This document shows, one piece after another, positions 1 to 7,263 of a stretch of DNA of 19,241 nt. Both the position numbers and the translations under genes were made by a program. Source of the DNA: Hyphomicrobiaceae bacterium (lineage in GTDB: Bacteria; Pseudomonadota; Alphaproteobacteria; Rhizobiales; Devosiaceae); assembly GCA_020638065.1 (NCBI GenBank), contig JACKJG010000021.1:1-19241 (forward strand), given 5' to 3'. The notes beneath the pieces were generated by a model. It made no database searches. It saw only the letters and a program-made list of their open reading frames with translations, and was not told where the DNA came from. Position 1 is the stretch's first letter, and each line of letters starts with the position of its first letter.

Positions 1-516
1 CACGTCGTTGCCGAAGGGCTGTCGATGCTGATGGTCTCAGGGCCCCATGAAACCTATGATGTGGCTGCGCCCTATCTCAACGCGATCGGCAAGAAGTCGG
101 TCTGGGTAGGCGAGGCCGAGCAGGCCCGCGTCGTCAAGATCTGCCACAATCTCTATCTTGGCCTGGTCGTGCAGTCCGTAAGCGAGGTGACGGCGCTGGC
201 CGAGAAATCCGGGGTTCCGCGCGAAGCCTTTCTCGAATTTCTGAACAACACGGTCATGGCCAGCGATTGGGTGCGCAAGCGTACCCCCGATATGCTCTCG
301 CTCGACTGGACGCCGACCTTCACAACCGAATTGCTGCGCAAGGATTTCGATCTCGGTCTGGCCATCGCGCGCAAGGAAGAAATGCCGATGCCGCTCGCTG
401 CCAGTGTGATGCAGCTCATTCAGAACGCCATCGGCCGGGGTCATCGCAATGACGACTTCTTGTCCCTGTTCCAGGTGCAGGCGGAATCGGCAGGCATGAC
501 TTTGCCCAAGAAATAA
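1..516 (+). CDS. NAD(P)-dependent beta-hydroxyacid dehydrogenase (3-hydroxyisobutyrate dehydrogenase family), 3' part
   Basis: The frame is open from base 1 to the TAA at 514-516. Only the C-terminal ~171 residues are present; the Rossmann half lies upstream of the window. The visible part starts at the end of the NAD domain (a LSMLMVSGP segment). It then carries the family's catalytic-lysine motif ARVVKICHN and the all-alpha C-terminal domain with NN and TELLRKDFDLGL. Family members oxidise a beta-hydroxyacid to a semialdehyde or oxoacid, or work in reverse, with NAD(P). It is about half identical by eye over ~100 residues to the complete protein at 7336-8292, so the two are paralogues and probably act on related compounds. 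It lies 80 bp before the crotonase gene, on the same strand, probably in the same operon. The exact substrate cannot be read from the sequence. Confidence 0.9.
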   Translation, partial: HVVAEGLSMLMVSGPHETYDVAAPYLNAIGKKSVWVGEAEQARVVKICHNLYLGLVVQSVSEVTALAEKSGVPREAFLEFLNNTVMASDWVRKRTPDMLSLDWTPTFTTELLRKDFDLGLAIARKEEMPMPLAASVMQLIQNAIGRGHRNDDFLSLFQVQAESAGMTLPKK

Positions 517-522
517 CAAGGG

Positions 523-550
523 AGGCGTGGCGCCGGCGCTGCTGACGCCA
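523..550 (+). promoter_or_regulatory. GC-rich intercistronic hairpin
   Basis: Between the dehydrogenase stop and the crotonase start there is a perfect 10-bp palindrome, GCGCCGGCGC (530-539). It is nested in longer alternative pairings (TGGCG 528-532 with CGCCA 546-550, or GGCGT with ACGCC). No T-tract follows, so it is not a convincing intrinsic terminator. It could stabilise or process the transcript. This is inferred from base pairing only. Confidence 0.3.
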
Positions 551-596
551 TAATGACAGGTGAGAACGCTTCGGCGTCCAACGAAAGGAAAGTCCG

Positions 597-1460
597 GTGT
601 CACTACAAGAATTCGTTCCAACCCCGAAATTCGAGGACTACAAGGAGACCTTCAAGGACTTCTTCAAACTCACCCGCCGCGACGACGGGGTCATTCTGGC
701 TGAAGCACACACACTAGGCGGACCAATCCAGCTCAGCGTTCAGAACCACCGGGCGCTTGGGCAGATGCTCAAGGTCATCGGCGCGGATCCCGAAAACGAA
801 ATCCTCATACTTACCGGCTCCGGTGAGGAATTCATGATGGATTCCGATCCCGAAGGCTTCGCGCTCGAAGAAGCGGACATGGAATACTGGGCCTATGAAT
901 ATGCCTACAAGGACGGCCGCATCAATGTCAGCTCATTGATCAACGATCTCGAGATCCCGACCATCGGCATTTTCAATGGTCACGGCTTTCACTCCGAAAT
1001 CGTCTTGATGTGCGACATCACCATTGCTGCCGAAGACGCCACCATTTTCGATCTGCATTACGATATCGGATCGGTGCCGGCCGACGGGATTCACAATTGC
1101 TTTCAGGAATTGCTGGGCGTCAAGCGGGCCGCCTACGCTCTTTTGACCGGCGAAGCGATTACGGCACAGAAGGCACTCGAATGGGGCATGGTCAACGAAA
1201 TCATGCCGCGCGATCAACTGATCGCAAGGGCCTACAAATTGGCCGACCACATCATGACGCAACCGCGCACGACCCGTAGGTTGACAACCCAGATTGTGCG
1301 CCGTCCGTGGAAGCAGCGCATCGTCAATGACCTTGATGGCGGCTTCGGCATTCAGATGTTCGGGCATGTGTCCAAGAAGAAGGCGATCCACACCCGGTCA
1401 GGAATTTCATCGGTGGTGGATTACGTTCGTCAGGGCAAAAAGAACAATTTTGATGACTGA
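597..1460 (+). CDS. Crotonase-superfamily hydrolase resembling 6-oxocamphor hydrolase (beta-diketone hydrolase)
   Basis: The 287-residue protein starts at GTG 597, placed by the AAGGA at 585-589 seven bases upstream; no closer ATG fits. The crotonase core is recognisable: ILTGSGEEF near residue 71, IPTIGIFNGHG near 120, and DITIAAEDATIF at 140-151. It is not an ordinary enoyl-CoA hydratase. Aligned from memory with 6-oxocamphor hydrolase, which hydrolyses the C-C bond of a cyclic beta-diketone without CoA, His132 (FHSE), His154 (LHYDIG) and Asp163 (PADG) match that enzyme's His122, His145 and Asp154. Its fourth residue, Glu244, appears to be Gln253 here. I infer a retro-Claisen C-C hydrolase acting on a beta-diketone or similar 1,3-dicarbonyl. 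The N-terminal ~30 residues and the basic C-terminal tail (KKK, RQGKKN) are extra relative to the core. It sits between a dehydrogenase that could make the ketone and a TRAP uptake system. Confidence 0.75.
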   Translation: MSLQEFVPTPKFEDYKETFKDFFKLTRRDDGVILAEAHTLGGPIQLSVQNHRALGQMLKVIGADPENEILILTGSGEEFMMDSDPEGFALEEADMEYWAYEYAYKDGRINVSSLINDLEIPTIGIFNGHGFHSEIVLMCDITIAAEDATIFDLHYDIGSVPADGIHNCFQELLGVKRAAYALLTGEAITAQKALEWGMVNEIMPRDQLIARAYKLADHIMTQPRTTRRLTTQIVRRPWKQRIVNDLDGGFGIQMFGHVSKKKAIHTRSGISSVVDYVRQGKKNNFDD

Positions 1461-1532
1461 GTCCGGGCTGCGGGCCAACCGTTCGCAACCGGCGACCAAC
1501 GCGTAGCGAGTTCCTGCTTGAGCCGCGAGGCC

Positions 1533-1561
1533 TTGACGCAGGTGGAGTGTGGTCTCATAGT
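1533..1561 (+). promoter_or_regulatory. Sigma70-type promoter for the TRAP operon
   Basis: TTGACG (1533-1538; 5/6 to consensus), a 17-bp spacer and CATAGT (1556-1561; 4/6) lie in the 174-bp gap between the crotonase gene and the TRAP binding-protein gene. The expected start near 1568 gives a leader of about 65 nt before ATG 1635. The gap and this motif suggest that the TRAP genes have their own promoter in addition to any read-through. Confidence 0.5.
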
Positions 1562-1573
1562 GGATTAGCCACT
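1559..1573. promoter_or_regulatory. Inverted repeat at the predicted transcription start
   Basis: AGTGG-N5-CCACT is a perfect 5-bp inverted repeat that overlaps the -10 box and the predicted start of the TRAP promoter. That is where a repressor operator would be expected. It is short and could be chance; no regulator gene lies beside it. Confidence 0.25.
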
Positions 1574-1634
1574 TCGAGCCTTAACGTGGCCGCCCTGATG
1601 AGGAGTTGGGGCAACGACACTGGGAGGAATAGAA

Positions 1635-2720
1635 ATGAAAATGAATAGACGCACCGCGATTACGGCGATGATTTCGGCAACGGCGCTGCCGATGCTCGGC
1701 GCCGGCCGCGCGTTCGGGCAGGAGACGATCCCGCTCACGATTTCGTCGAGCCATCCGCTCACGATTGCCTGGGTTGCGCCCTTGAAGACGATCATCGTCG
1801 ACAAGTCCAATGCCATGCTGGAAGAACGCGGTTCGAATTACCGGATCGAGTGGACGGAGGCCTTTGGCGGCACGCTCTACAACTTCAACGACACGCTTGA
1901 AGCTGTCACCACCCAGCTGACTGACATGGGATGGATCGGCTCCCTGTTTGAACCGGCGACCTTGCCGCTGCAGAACATCATGTATTCGACGCCGTTTGCC
2001 ACCCAGACCGTGGCACAGGCGATCAACACCATGAATAAGCTCAACGCCACCCAGCCGGCGATGAAGGAAGAATGGTCCCGCCAGAACATCAGCTTCTTCG
2101 GGTCCTGCGTGTCGGACGGCTATAGCCTGTTCACCAAGAAGCCGATCAACAGCCTTGCCGATCTCGAGGGCATGAAAATCCTCGGTGGCGCGTCGCTGGC
2201 CCCGTGGGTCGAACCGCTTGGCGCATCGGTTGTGGCAACCGCCATTCCCAACATGTACAGCCAGACCCAGACCGGCGTCGGTGACGGCGTCATGCTGATC
2301 GCGACCGGTGCCTATCCGCTCAAGTTGCATGAAGTGGCCCCGTATGTGACGCGTGTCGACACCGGCCCGCTGACCTTCGGTGGTTTCGGCATCAACACCG
2401 ACACCTACAACTCTCTGCCGGAAGACGTTCAGCAGGTTCTGGCCGAACTCGGCGCGGAATACTCGACCGAAAACGCTCGCCTGATCGTCGATCTCGAAAA
2501 GCGTGTTTTCACCGCGTTTGCCGATGAAGGTGCGAATGTCGCCGACATGCCGCTCGCGCAGAAAGAGGAATGGGTCAATCGCCTGCCGGATCTCGGCAAG
2601 GCCTGGGTTGACGCGACCTCGCAAACCGGCGCTCCGGCCGCCGAGATCATGAAAATCTTCATGGCCACCCTGAAGGAAGAGGGCGCGACGCCGCTTCGCG
2701 ACTGGTCGGCCAACGTCTAG
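1635..2720 (+). CDS. TRAP transporter periplasmic substrate-binding protein, DctP family
   Basis: The 361-residue protein starts at ATG 1635 behind GGGAGGA (1622-1628). The N-terminus (MKMNRRTAITAMIS...) has a twin arginine at residues 5-6, a hydrophobic stretch and a likely cleavage near AFG-QE (~28/29), so export may be through Tat. The mature part has the DctP-family lobe arrangement: an opening strand (TISSSHPLTIAW), a central LADLEGMKIL segment near residues 175-185, and a QTGVGDGVML segment near residues 215-225 that corresponds to the usual Q-x-GxVDG ligand-lobe motif. DctP proteins capture organic anions and hand them to the DctQM permease encoded next. Ligand identity cannot be assigned. 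The C-terminal end (KEEGATPLRDWSANV) is normal for the family, so the gene is intact. Confidence 0.93.
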   Translation: MKMNRRTAITAMISATALPMLGAGRAFGQETIPLTISSSHPLTIAWVAPLKTIIVDKSNAMLEERGSNYRIEWTEAFGGTLYNFNDTLEAVTTQLTDMGWIGSLFEPATLPLQNIMYSTPFATQTVAQAINTMNKLNATQPAMKEEWSRQNISFFGSCVSDGYSLFTKKPINSLADLEGMKILGGASLAPWVEPLGASVVATAIPNMYSQTQTGVGDGVMLIATGAYPLKLHEVAPYVTRVDTGPLTFGGFGINTDTYNSLPEDVQQVLAELGAEYSTENARLIVDLEKRVFTAFADEGANVADMPLAQKEEWVNRLPDLGKAWVDATSQTGAPAAEIMKIFMATLKEEGATPLRDWSANV

Positions 2721-2744
2721 ACCAGCAAGACGCCTAACGAAGTG

Positions 2745-2775
2745 CACTCCGGCCGGTCCCAACCTGGCCGGAGTG
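2745..2775 (+). promoter_or_regulatory. Strong intercistronic stem-loop between binding protein and permease genes
   Basis: CACTCCGGCC (2745-2754) pairs perfectly with GGCCGGAGTG (2766-2775). The stem is extended by a G-T and a G-C pair and leaves a 7-nt loop at 2757-2763. No T-run follows, so full termination is unlikely. By position it matches the stem-loops known to protect the upstream binding-protein message and lower the downstream permease message in many transport operons. That role here is an inference. Confidence 0.6.
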
Positions 2776-2818
2776 GCAAACGCAATTAAAACGTGCCCGG
2801 CTACGGGCGGCAGGTGTC

Positions 2819-4771
2819 ATGTCACAAGCTGACGAATCCCAGGCGGCAAAGAACGGCACGTTTGTGCGCGTTCTGGACGGGTTGATCGGACGCGTATCGT
2901 TCAGCCTCACGGCCATTGGCTCTGCCACCATTGCCAGCTTCATGCTCGTCGTCTTTGCCGACGTATTCCTGCGCAAGTTTTTCTCCCTGCCGATATTCGG
3001 GGTAGCGGAATTCGTGGCCTATGCCATCGTTGCCTGCATCTTCCTGCAATTCGGCGCGACGATCCGGAACGGCAAGCTGATCTCCGCCGATTTTATCATG
3101 AGTGGGCTGGAGGCGCGCCGGCCGGTATTTGCCGCCGGCCTGAAATTCGTTTTCTATTCCGCGGCACTCATTCTGTTTGGCCGCCTGTTTGCCTGGCTCG
3201 CCGCCGACGCGCTCAAGGCCTGGAACGAGGGTGAATATGCTGGCGCGATCGGCGCTTTTCAGATGCCGCTCTGGCCGTTCAAGTTCGCGACGGTCATTGG
3301 CGCCCTGGTGGCGATAACCGAAATCGCCCGTATGGTCGCGATCAATGCACGGGACCTGTTTGTCGGCTTCCGCGATCACAAGATCAAAGGTTCGGGGTTG
3401 ATCGGCCTGATTGTTTTCACCGTGCTTGTGACGGCTTTCATACTCGTCATGGCCTATGGCGATCTTTCCAGAGTGCAATTGGGCTTTCTCGCCTTCGCGG
3501 GCCTGTTTGCCCTCGTGGCCATGGGCATGCCCGTGGCCTTTGCGCTGATTGCCATGTCTTTTGTCGCCATCTGGGCGATCCGCAACAACATTTCCATCTC
3601 GGACAATGCGCTCGGAATCGCCGCTTCAGGGACCGTGCGGTCCTTTGAGTTTGGCGTGGTTCCGCTCTTCGTGCTCATGGGGTTGGTGCTCGATCGCGCC
3701 GATGTGGGCCGGGACGCTTTCCGTGTCGCGGTGGTTCTCCTGCGCCGCGTACGGGGCGGCCTGGCCAACGCCACCGTTGCCGCTAATGCCGTTTTCGCCG
3801 CGATCACCGGCTCCTCGATTGCATCTGCGGCCGTGTTCAGCCGTATTGCCGTGCCGCCCATGGTCGAAGCCGGCTATTCCAAGCGCTTCGCGGTCGGAGT
3901 CGTGGCCGGCTCGTCCGTGCTGGGCATGCTCATTCCGCCAAGCCTGCTGCTGATCATCTACGGTCTGGTCGCCGAGGTTTCCGTTGGCGCGCTCTTCATC
4001 GCAGCCATCGTGCCGGGCATTCTGCTGGCCGTGTTTTTTGGATTGCTCAACGCGGGACTGGTCACTTTCGCCAAGAAGTTTGTCGGTAATCCAACACCGT
4101 CATTTGATGGTGAGGAAATGAGCTATCGTGAAATGGCCATCAATCTTGCGCCGATCGGCTTCCTCATTTTCCTGGTGATGGGCGGCATCTATGGTGGGTT
4201 CTTCAGTCCCACCGAAGCAGGCGCAATTGGCGCACTTGGGGCGTTTCTGATTGGGGCCGTGCGCCGCAAGCTCAACTGGGAAACCATCAAGAGCGTGGTT
4301 CTTGAAACCGGCTACATCACCTCCAGCATTCTGTTCCTGATCATCGCCGCCAGCCTTTATTCGCGCATGCTGGCCTTGTCTTCGATTCCCTCGGTGATGA
4401 CCGAGCTAATCGGCTCGCAGGCTTTGTCGCTGGTTGGTTTCTGTTTTGCCTATCTGATCCTCGTCGTGCTGCTCGGCATGATCCTGGACTCCGTGTCCAT
4501 TCTCCTGATCGTTCTGCCGATCGCGCTGCCCATCGTCAGCGCATTGGGCGGCGATCTCATCTGGTTCGGGATTTTCACCGTCGTATCCGTTGAGATTGGT
4601 TTGCTCACACCGCCATTCGGGCTGTCCGTATTCGTTGTGAAAGGCTCGTTACCCGACAATTTCGCGACGCTTGGCGACATTTTCACCGGCGTCGCGCCAT
4701 ACGCGATCACCATGCTGATATTCACATCCCTGCTGATCCTGATGCCGGCGATCGCGCTGGTGCTGCTTTAG
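2819..4771 (+). CDS. Fused TRAP transporter permease (DctQ-DctM)
   Basis: The 650-residue polytopic membrane protein joins both TRAP membrane subunits. Residues ~1-190 form the small DctQ-like part: first span near 30-55, an amphipathic VFLRKFFSLP stretch, the typical ...FGATIRNGKLISADF loop, and further spans. Residues ~195-650 form the large DctM domain. Its hallmark segments are GMPVAFALIAMS, GSSIASAAVFSRIAVPPMV, a GMLIPPSLLLIIYG turn, GGFFSPTEAGAIGA, a D-S-V-S-I-LLIVLPI helix and LLTPPFGLSVFVVKG. It is a Na+-coupled secondary importer that works with the binding protein encoded upstream. DctQM fusions are a known family variant, and the frame is continuous with no sign of a sequencing artefact. 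The Shine-Dalgarno is weak (GGCGGCAGG just upstream of ATG 2819), and together with the hairpin at 2745-2775 this fits lower expression than the binding protein. Confidence 0.95.
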   Translation: MSQADESQAAKNGTFVRVLDGLIGRVSFSLTAIGSATIASFMLVVFADVFLRKFFSLPIFGVAEFVAYAIVACIFLQFGATIRNGKLISADFIMSGLEARRPVFAAGLKFVFYSAALILFGRLFAWLAADALKAWNEGEYAGAIGAFQMPLWPFKFATVIGALVAITEIARMVAINARDLFVGFRDHKIKGSGLIGLIVFTVLVTAFILVMAYGDLSRVQLGFLAFAGLFALVAMGMPVAFALIAMSFVAIWAIRNNISISDNALGIAASGTVRSFEFGVVPLFVLMGLVLDRADVGRDAFRVAVVLLRRVRGGLANATVAANAVFAAITGSSIASAAVFSRIAVPPMVEAGYSKRFAVGVVAGSSVLGMLIPPSLLLIIYGLVAEVSVGALFIAAIVPGILLAVFFGLLNAGLVTFAKKFVGNPTPSFDGEEMSYREMAINLAPIGFLIFLVMGGIYGGFFSPTEAGAIGALGAFLIGAVRRKLNWETIKSVVLETGYITSSILFLIIAASLYSRMLALSSIPSVMTELIGSQALSLVGFCFAYLILVVLLGMILDSVSILLIVLPIALPIVSALGGDLIWFGIFTVVSVEIGLLTPPFGLSVFVVKGSLPDNFATLGDIFTGVAPYAITMLIFTSLLILMPAIALVLL

Positions 4772-4782
4772 GGGAGGGCGGA

Positions 4783-6147
4783 ATGGCGGATACTCTCATT
4801 CGCAGCGCAAACATCGTCAGCATGGACGACACGGTCGACGATCTGCCGCGCGGTGACATCCTCGTGCGTGACGACCGCATTGTGGAGATCGGTGCCCAAA
4901 TCGACGCGCCCGAAGGCGCAGAGATCGTTGAGGCCGAGGGCATGATCGCCATGCCGGGCTTCGTCAACGCACATATCCACACCTGGCAGACACCGCTGCG
5001 CGGCATCGCTGCGGACTGGACGCTCGGCCAATATCTGCGCGCGATGCACGCGGGCCTTGCCGGCTTTTTCAAGCCCGAAGACATCAGCACGGGCAACTAT
5101 TTCGGCGCGATCAACCAGATTGCCTCCGGCACGACGACGCTGGTCGACTGGTGCCACAACAACCCGGCCCCCGATCACACAGACGCGGCCATCGACGGGT
5201 TGATGGATTCAGGCATTCGGGCTGTTTTCCTGCATGGCTCGCCCAAGCCGGACCCCAAACCCGGCCAGAAGCACTTTTCCGAAGTGCCCATGCCGAAAGG
5301 GGAGGTGGAGCGCTTGCGCAATGGCCGCCTGTCGTCCGACGACGCCCTTGTGACGATGGGTCTGGCGGTTCTCGGCCCTCAACTCGCGGTCTGGGATGTC
5401 TGCGAGGAGGATTTTCAACTCGCCAGGGAAACCGGTCTACGCGCCTCCATGCACATCAGTGGGGCCATGCGGACGCCTGACGGTCTCGAGCGGTTGGCGG
5501 CACTCGGCCTGCTTGGCCCTCAGGTCAACATCGTGCACGGCAACATTTTGACGGACGATCAGTTGCACATGCTCAGCGATCTGGGCGTCACCTTCACGCT
5601 GACCCCCGAGGTCGAATTGCAGATGGGATTTGGCGATCCACTGACCGCACGCCTGAGGAAGATCGGTGGGCGGATTTCCATCGGGTCGGATATTGAAAGC
5701 GCGATGGCCGGTGACATGTTTGCCGTGACCCGTTTTGCGCTGCAGGCGGCGCGCCACTACGACAATCTCGAAGCCATTCGCGAAACCGGTGCCAGCCCGC
5801 CCGAAATGACCATTCCGACGCGTGAAGCGCTAAGCTGGGCCACCATCGAAGGGGCGCGCATGGTCGGGCTCGACGATCGCATCGGCTCTCTCACGCCGGG
5901 CAAGCAGGCGGATATCGTTCTGCTCGATGCGACGAAACCCAACATGTTTCCGCCGCTCGAGCCCGTGGCGTCGATCCTGTTTCATGCCGGCGTCGGCAAT
6001 GTCGATTCGGTCATGATCGCTGGCACGTTCCGCAAGCGCGGTGGTGAGCTTTGTGATCTTCCCGCGCGTCGCGATCCGGCCATTCTGGCCCGCACCGGCG
6101 AACGCATCCTTTCCGAATTCAATCGGGCGCAGTCGGCCCACGGCTAG
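4783..6147 (+). CDS. Amidohydrolase-superfamily enzyme, ATZ/TRZ-like (cytosine/chlorohydrolase-type)
   Basis: The 454-residue protein has a strong GGGGAGG Shine-Dalgarno (4771-4777) that overlaps the TRAP permease stop, so the two are translationally linked. Metal-site residues are visible: His64-x-His66 in MPGFVNAHIHTW, His224 in ASMHISG, His252 in NIVHGN and Asp303 in SIGSDIES. The beta-sandwich ends are also present (ANIVSMDD... at the start, LTPGKQADIVLLD at 370-382). These enzymes hydrolyse C-N or C-Cl bonds of heterocycles such as triazines, guanine or cytosine in the cytoplasm. In classical deaminases of this family a Glu lies three residues after the strand-5 His (HxxE); here the sequence is HISG, so the usual proton shuttle is missing at residue 227. 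It could be a deaminase using another acid, a cyclic-amide hydrolase or a lactonase. Placement behind the TRAP system suggests that the imported compound or its product is the substrate. Confidence 0.85.
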   Translation: MADTLIRSANIVSMDDTVDDLPRGDILVRDDRIVEIGAQIDAPEGAEIVEAEGMIAMPGFVNAHIHTWQTPLRGIAADWTLGQYLRAMHAGLAGFFKPEDISTGNYFGAINQIASGTTTLVDWCHNNPAPDHTDAAIDGLMDSGIRAVFLHGSPKPDPKPGQKHFSEVPMPKGEVERLRNGRLSSDDALVTMGLAVLGPQLAVWDVCEEDFQLARETGLRASMHISGAMRTPDGLERLAALGLLGPQVNIVHGNILTDDQLHMLSDLGVTFTLTPEVELQMGFGDPLTARLRKIGGRISIGSDIESAMAGDMFAVTRFALQAARHYDNLEAIRETGASPPEMTIPTREALSWATIEGARMVGLDDRIGSLTPGKQADIVLLDATKPNMFPPLEPVASILFHAGVGNVDSVMIAGTFRKRGGELCDLPARRDPAILARTGERILSEFNRAQSAHG

Positions 6148-6218
6148 CACCTGCTTCACAAACGCAATTGAGCCGGCGGTCCTGATTGGACGTTCGGGCC
6201 GGCGCCCCGGAACACGAC

Positions 6219-6959
6219 ATGCCGATTCAGGATTTGATCGTCATTTTTGCAGCCCTGTTTGTCGGTGGCGCAATGAAAAGCGCGACCGGACTGGGTCTGC
6301 CGATCATCGGCATTCCGGTTCTGACCGCCTATTCGAACCTGCACTTTGCCATCGCCGTGATTCTGATCCCCAGCGTCCTTTCCAATGCGTGGCAGGTCTG
6401 GAAGTTCCGCAAGGAGCACACTCCACGCTACATCGCCATCGCCATCTTCATTGGCGCGTGTGCTGGAATCATCCTCGGCGTGACCCTGCTGGCCTATCTG
6501 CCCGAGCGTTGGCTCAACCTCGGCGTGGCGCTCGTGGTCACGGTATTTCTGGTTTCGCGCGTTCTGCGACCCGATTGGCGGCTCTCTGATCGCATGGCAC
6601 GCCTGCTGGCGTTTCCGGCCTCCATATCGGCCGGCATTCTGCAGGGCGCGACCGGCATTTCGGCGCCCGCCGTCCTGATGTATCTCAGCTCGGTTGGCCT
6701 CGATCGGGGCAGCTTCATCTTTTCCGTGTCGCTGTTGTTTCTGGTGTCCGGAGCCGCCCAGGTGCCCGCCATGATGGTGGCCGGGCTTTTGGGGCCCCAT
6801 CAGATATTCGGCAGCGCTCTGGCCCTCATTCCCGTTGTCGCCGGTATGTGGCTGGGCGAACATTTGGGCAAGTACATTTCTGTCAAACTGTTCAATCAGT
6901 TGATCATGGGATTTCTGGTGGTTCTGGTCATCAAACTGGCCTGGTCGGTCTTCACATGA
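6219..6959 (+). CDS. TSUP-family membrane transporter (TauE/SafE sulfite exporter-like)
   Basis: The 246-residue protein has about eight hydrophobic segments and the two related halves typical of TSUP proteins. Half-repeat signatures are GGAMKSATGLGLPIIGIP near residue 17 and AGILQGATGISAPAVL near residue 140. Family members move anions such as sulfite, sulfonates or organic acids across the inner membrane; direction and substrate differ between members. I chose ATG 6219, where the hydrophobic N-terminus begins. A TTG at 6186 in the same frame would add a hydrophilic 11-residue extension, but neither start has a good Shine-Dalgarno. The gene lies 71 bp after the amidohydrolase and ends region A. 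It may export an anionic by-product of the pathway or act as a second uptake route. Confidence 0.85.
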   Translation: MPIQDLIVIFAALFVGGAMKSATGLGLPIIGIPVLTAYSNLHFAIAVILIPSVLSNAWQVWKFRKEHTPRYIAIAIFIGACAGIILGVTLLAYLPERWLNLGVALVVTVFLVSRVLRPDWRLSDRMARLLAFPASISAGILQGATGISAPAVLMYLSSVGLDRGSFIFSVSLLFLVSGAAQVPAMMVAGLLGPHQIFGSALALIPVVAGMWLGEHLGKYISVKLFNQLIMGFLVVLVIKLAWSVFT

Positions 6960-7129
6960 CGGCCATTTCTTTGTCCAAAACCGACATGCGGCCCGCCCAG
7001 CGCGCGCCGGTCGACACGCGGACCTGCCTTTTGCGCTGGTTTGCAGGGCTCCGAGTAGTCCAGGCCGTCCGGCCGCTCGACAACCAGACCAGTCGGCATT
7101 CACGCCGATCAAATGTGCAACCGAAAAAA

Positions 7130-7149
7130 TTACGCAATCGTTTGCGTAA
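7130..7149. promoter_or_regulatory. LacI-family operator-like palindrome O1
   Basis: TTACGCAATCGTTTGCGTAA is a 20-bp palindrome centred on CG (7139/7140) with a single mismatched pair. An even palindrome with a central CG flanked by GCAA/TTGC is the usual form of LacI/GalR-family operators. It ends five bases before the -35-like TTGACC. No lacI-type gene is visible in the window, so the regulator must be encoded elsewhere. Confidence 0.65.
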
Positions 7150-7154
7150 AACTC

Positions 7155-7184
7155 TTGACCGTCGAAAAACTGACATGGTAGCTC
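7155..7184 (+). promoter_or_regulatory. Putative promoter of the dehydrogenase/M24/E1-E2 operon
   Basis: TTGACC at 7155-7160 matches the sigma70 -35 box at 5/6. The matching -10 region 17-18 bp downstream (GTAGCT or TAGCTC, 7178-7184) is poor, so the promoter may be weak or need an activator. It is bracketed by operators O1 and O2 with centres 55 bp apart. The predicted start (~7190) falls inside O2. The leader to ATG 7336 would be about 145 nt. Confidence 0.4.
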
Positions 7185-7188
7185 CGAT

Positions 7189-7200
7189 GCAAACGTTTGC
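7189..7200. promoter_or_regulatory. LacI-family operator-like palindrome O2
   Basis: GCAAACGTTTGC is a perfect 12-bp palindrome centred on CG (7194/7195). It matches the core of many LacI-family operators (GCAAACG half-sites) and lies where transcription should start. Occupancy here would block initiation. Confidence 0.65.
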
Positions 7201-7263
7201 GCAAAACGGCTGCGCGGGGACGCTTCGGCGGCAAATCCATGGCTGCCTTCCCCAACCAGATGT

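Noticed and set aside
530..539. GCGCCGGCGC palindrome as an intrinsic terminator
   Set aside because: No T-tract follows, and the next gene starts within 60 bases on the same strand.
1581..2762. Minus-strand open frame of nearly 400 codons opposite the TRAP binding-protein gene
   Set aside because: It mirrors the codon pattern of the clear DctP gene, has no family signature and no sensible start signal.
2819..4771. DctQ-DctM fusion as a frameshift or assembly artefact
   Set aside because: The junction is a continuous, in-frame coding stretch, and fused TRAP permeases are an established family form.
6186..6218. TTG start for the TSUP gene
   Set aside because: It would add a hydrophilic 11-residue piece before the first membrane span and has no better Shine-Dalgarno. 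ATG 6219 is preferred but not certain.
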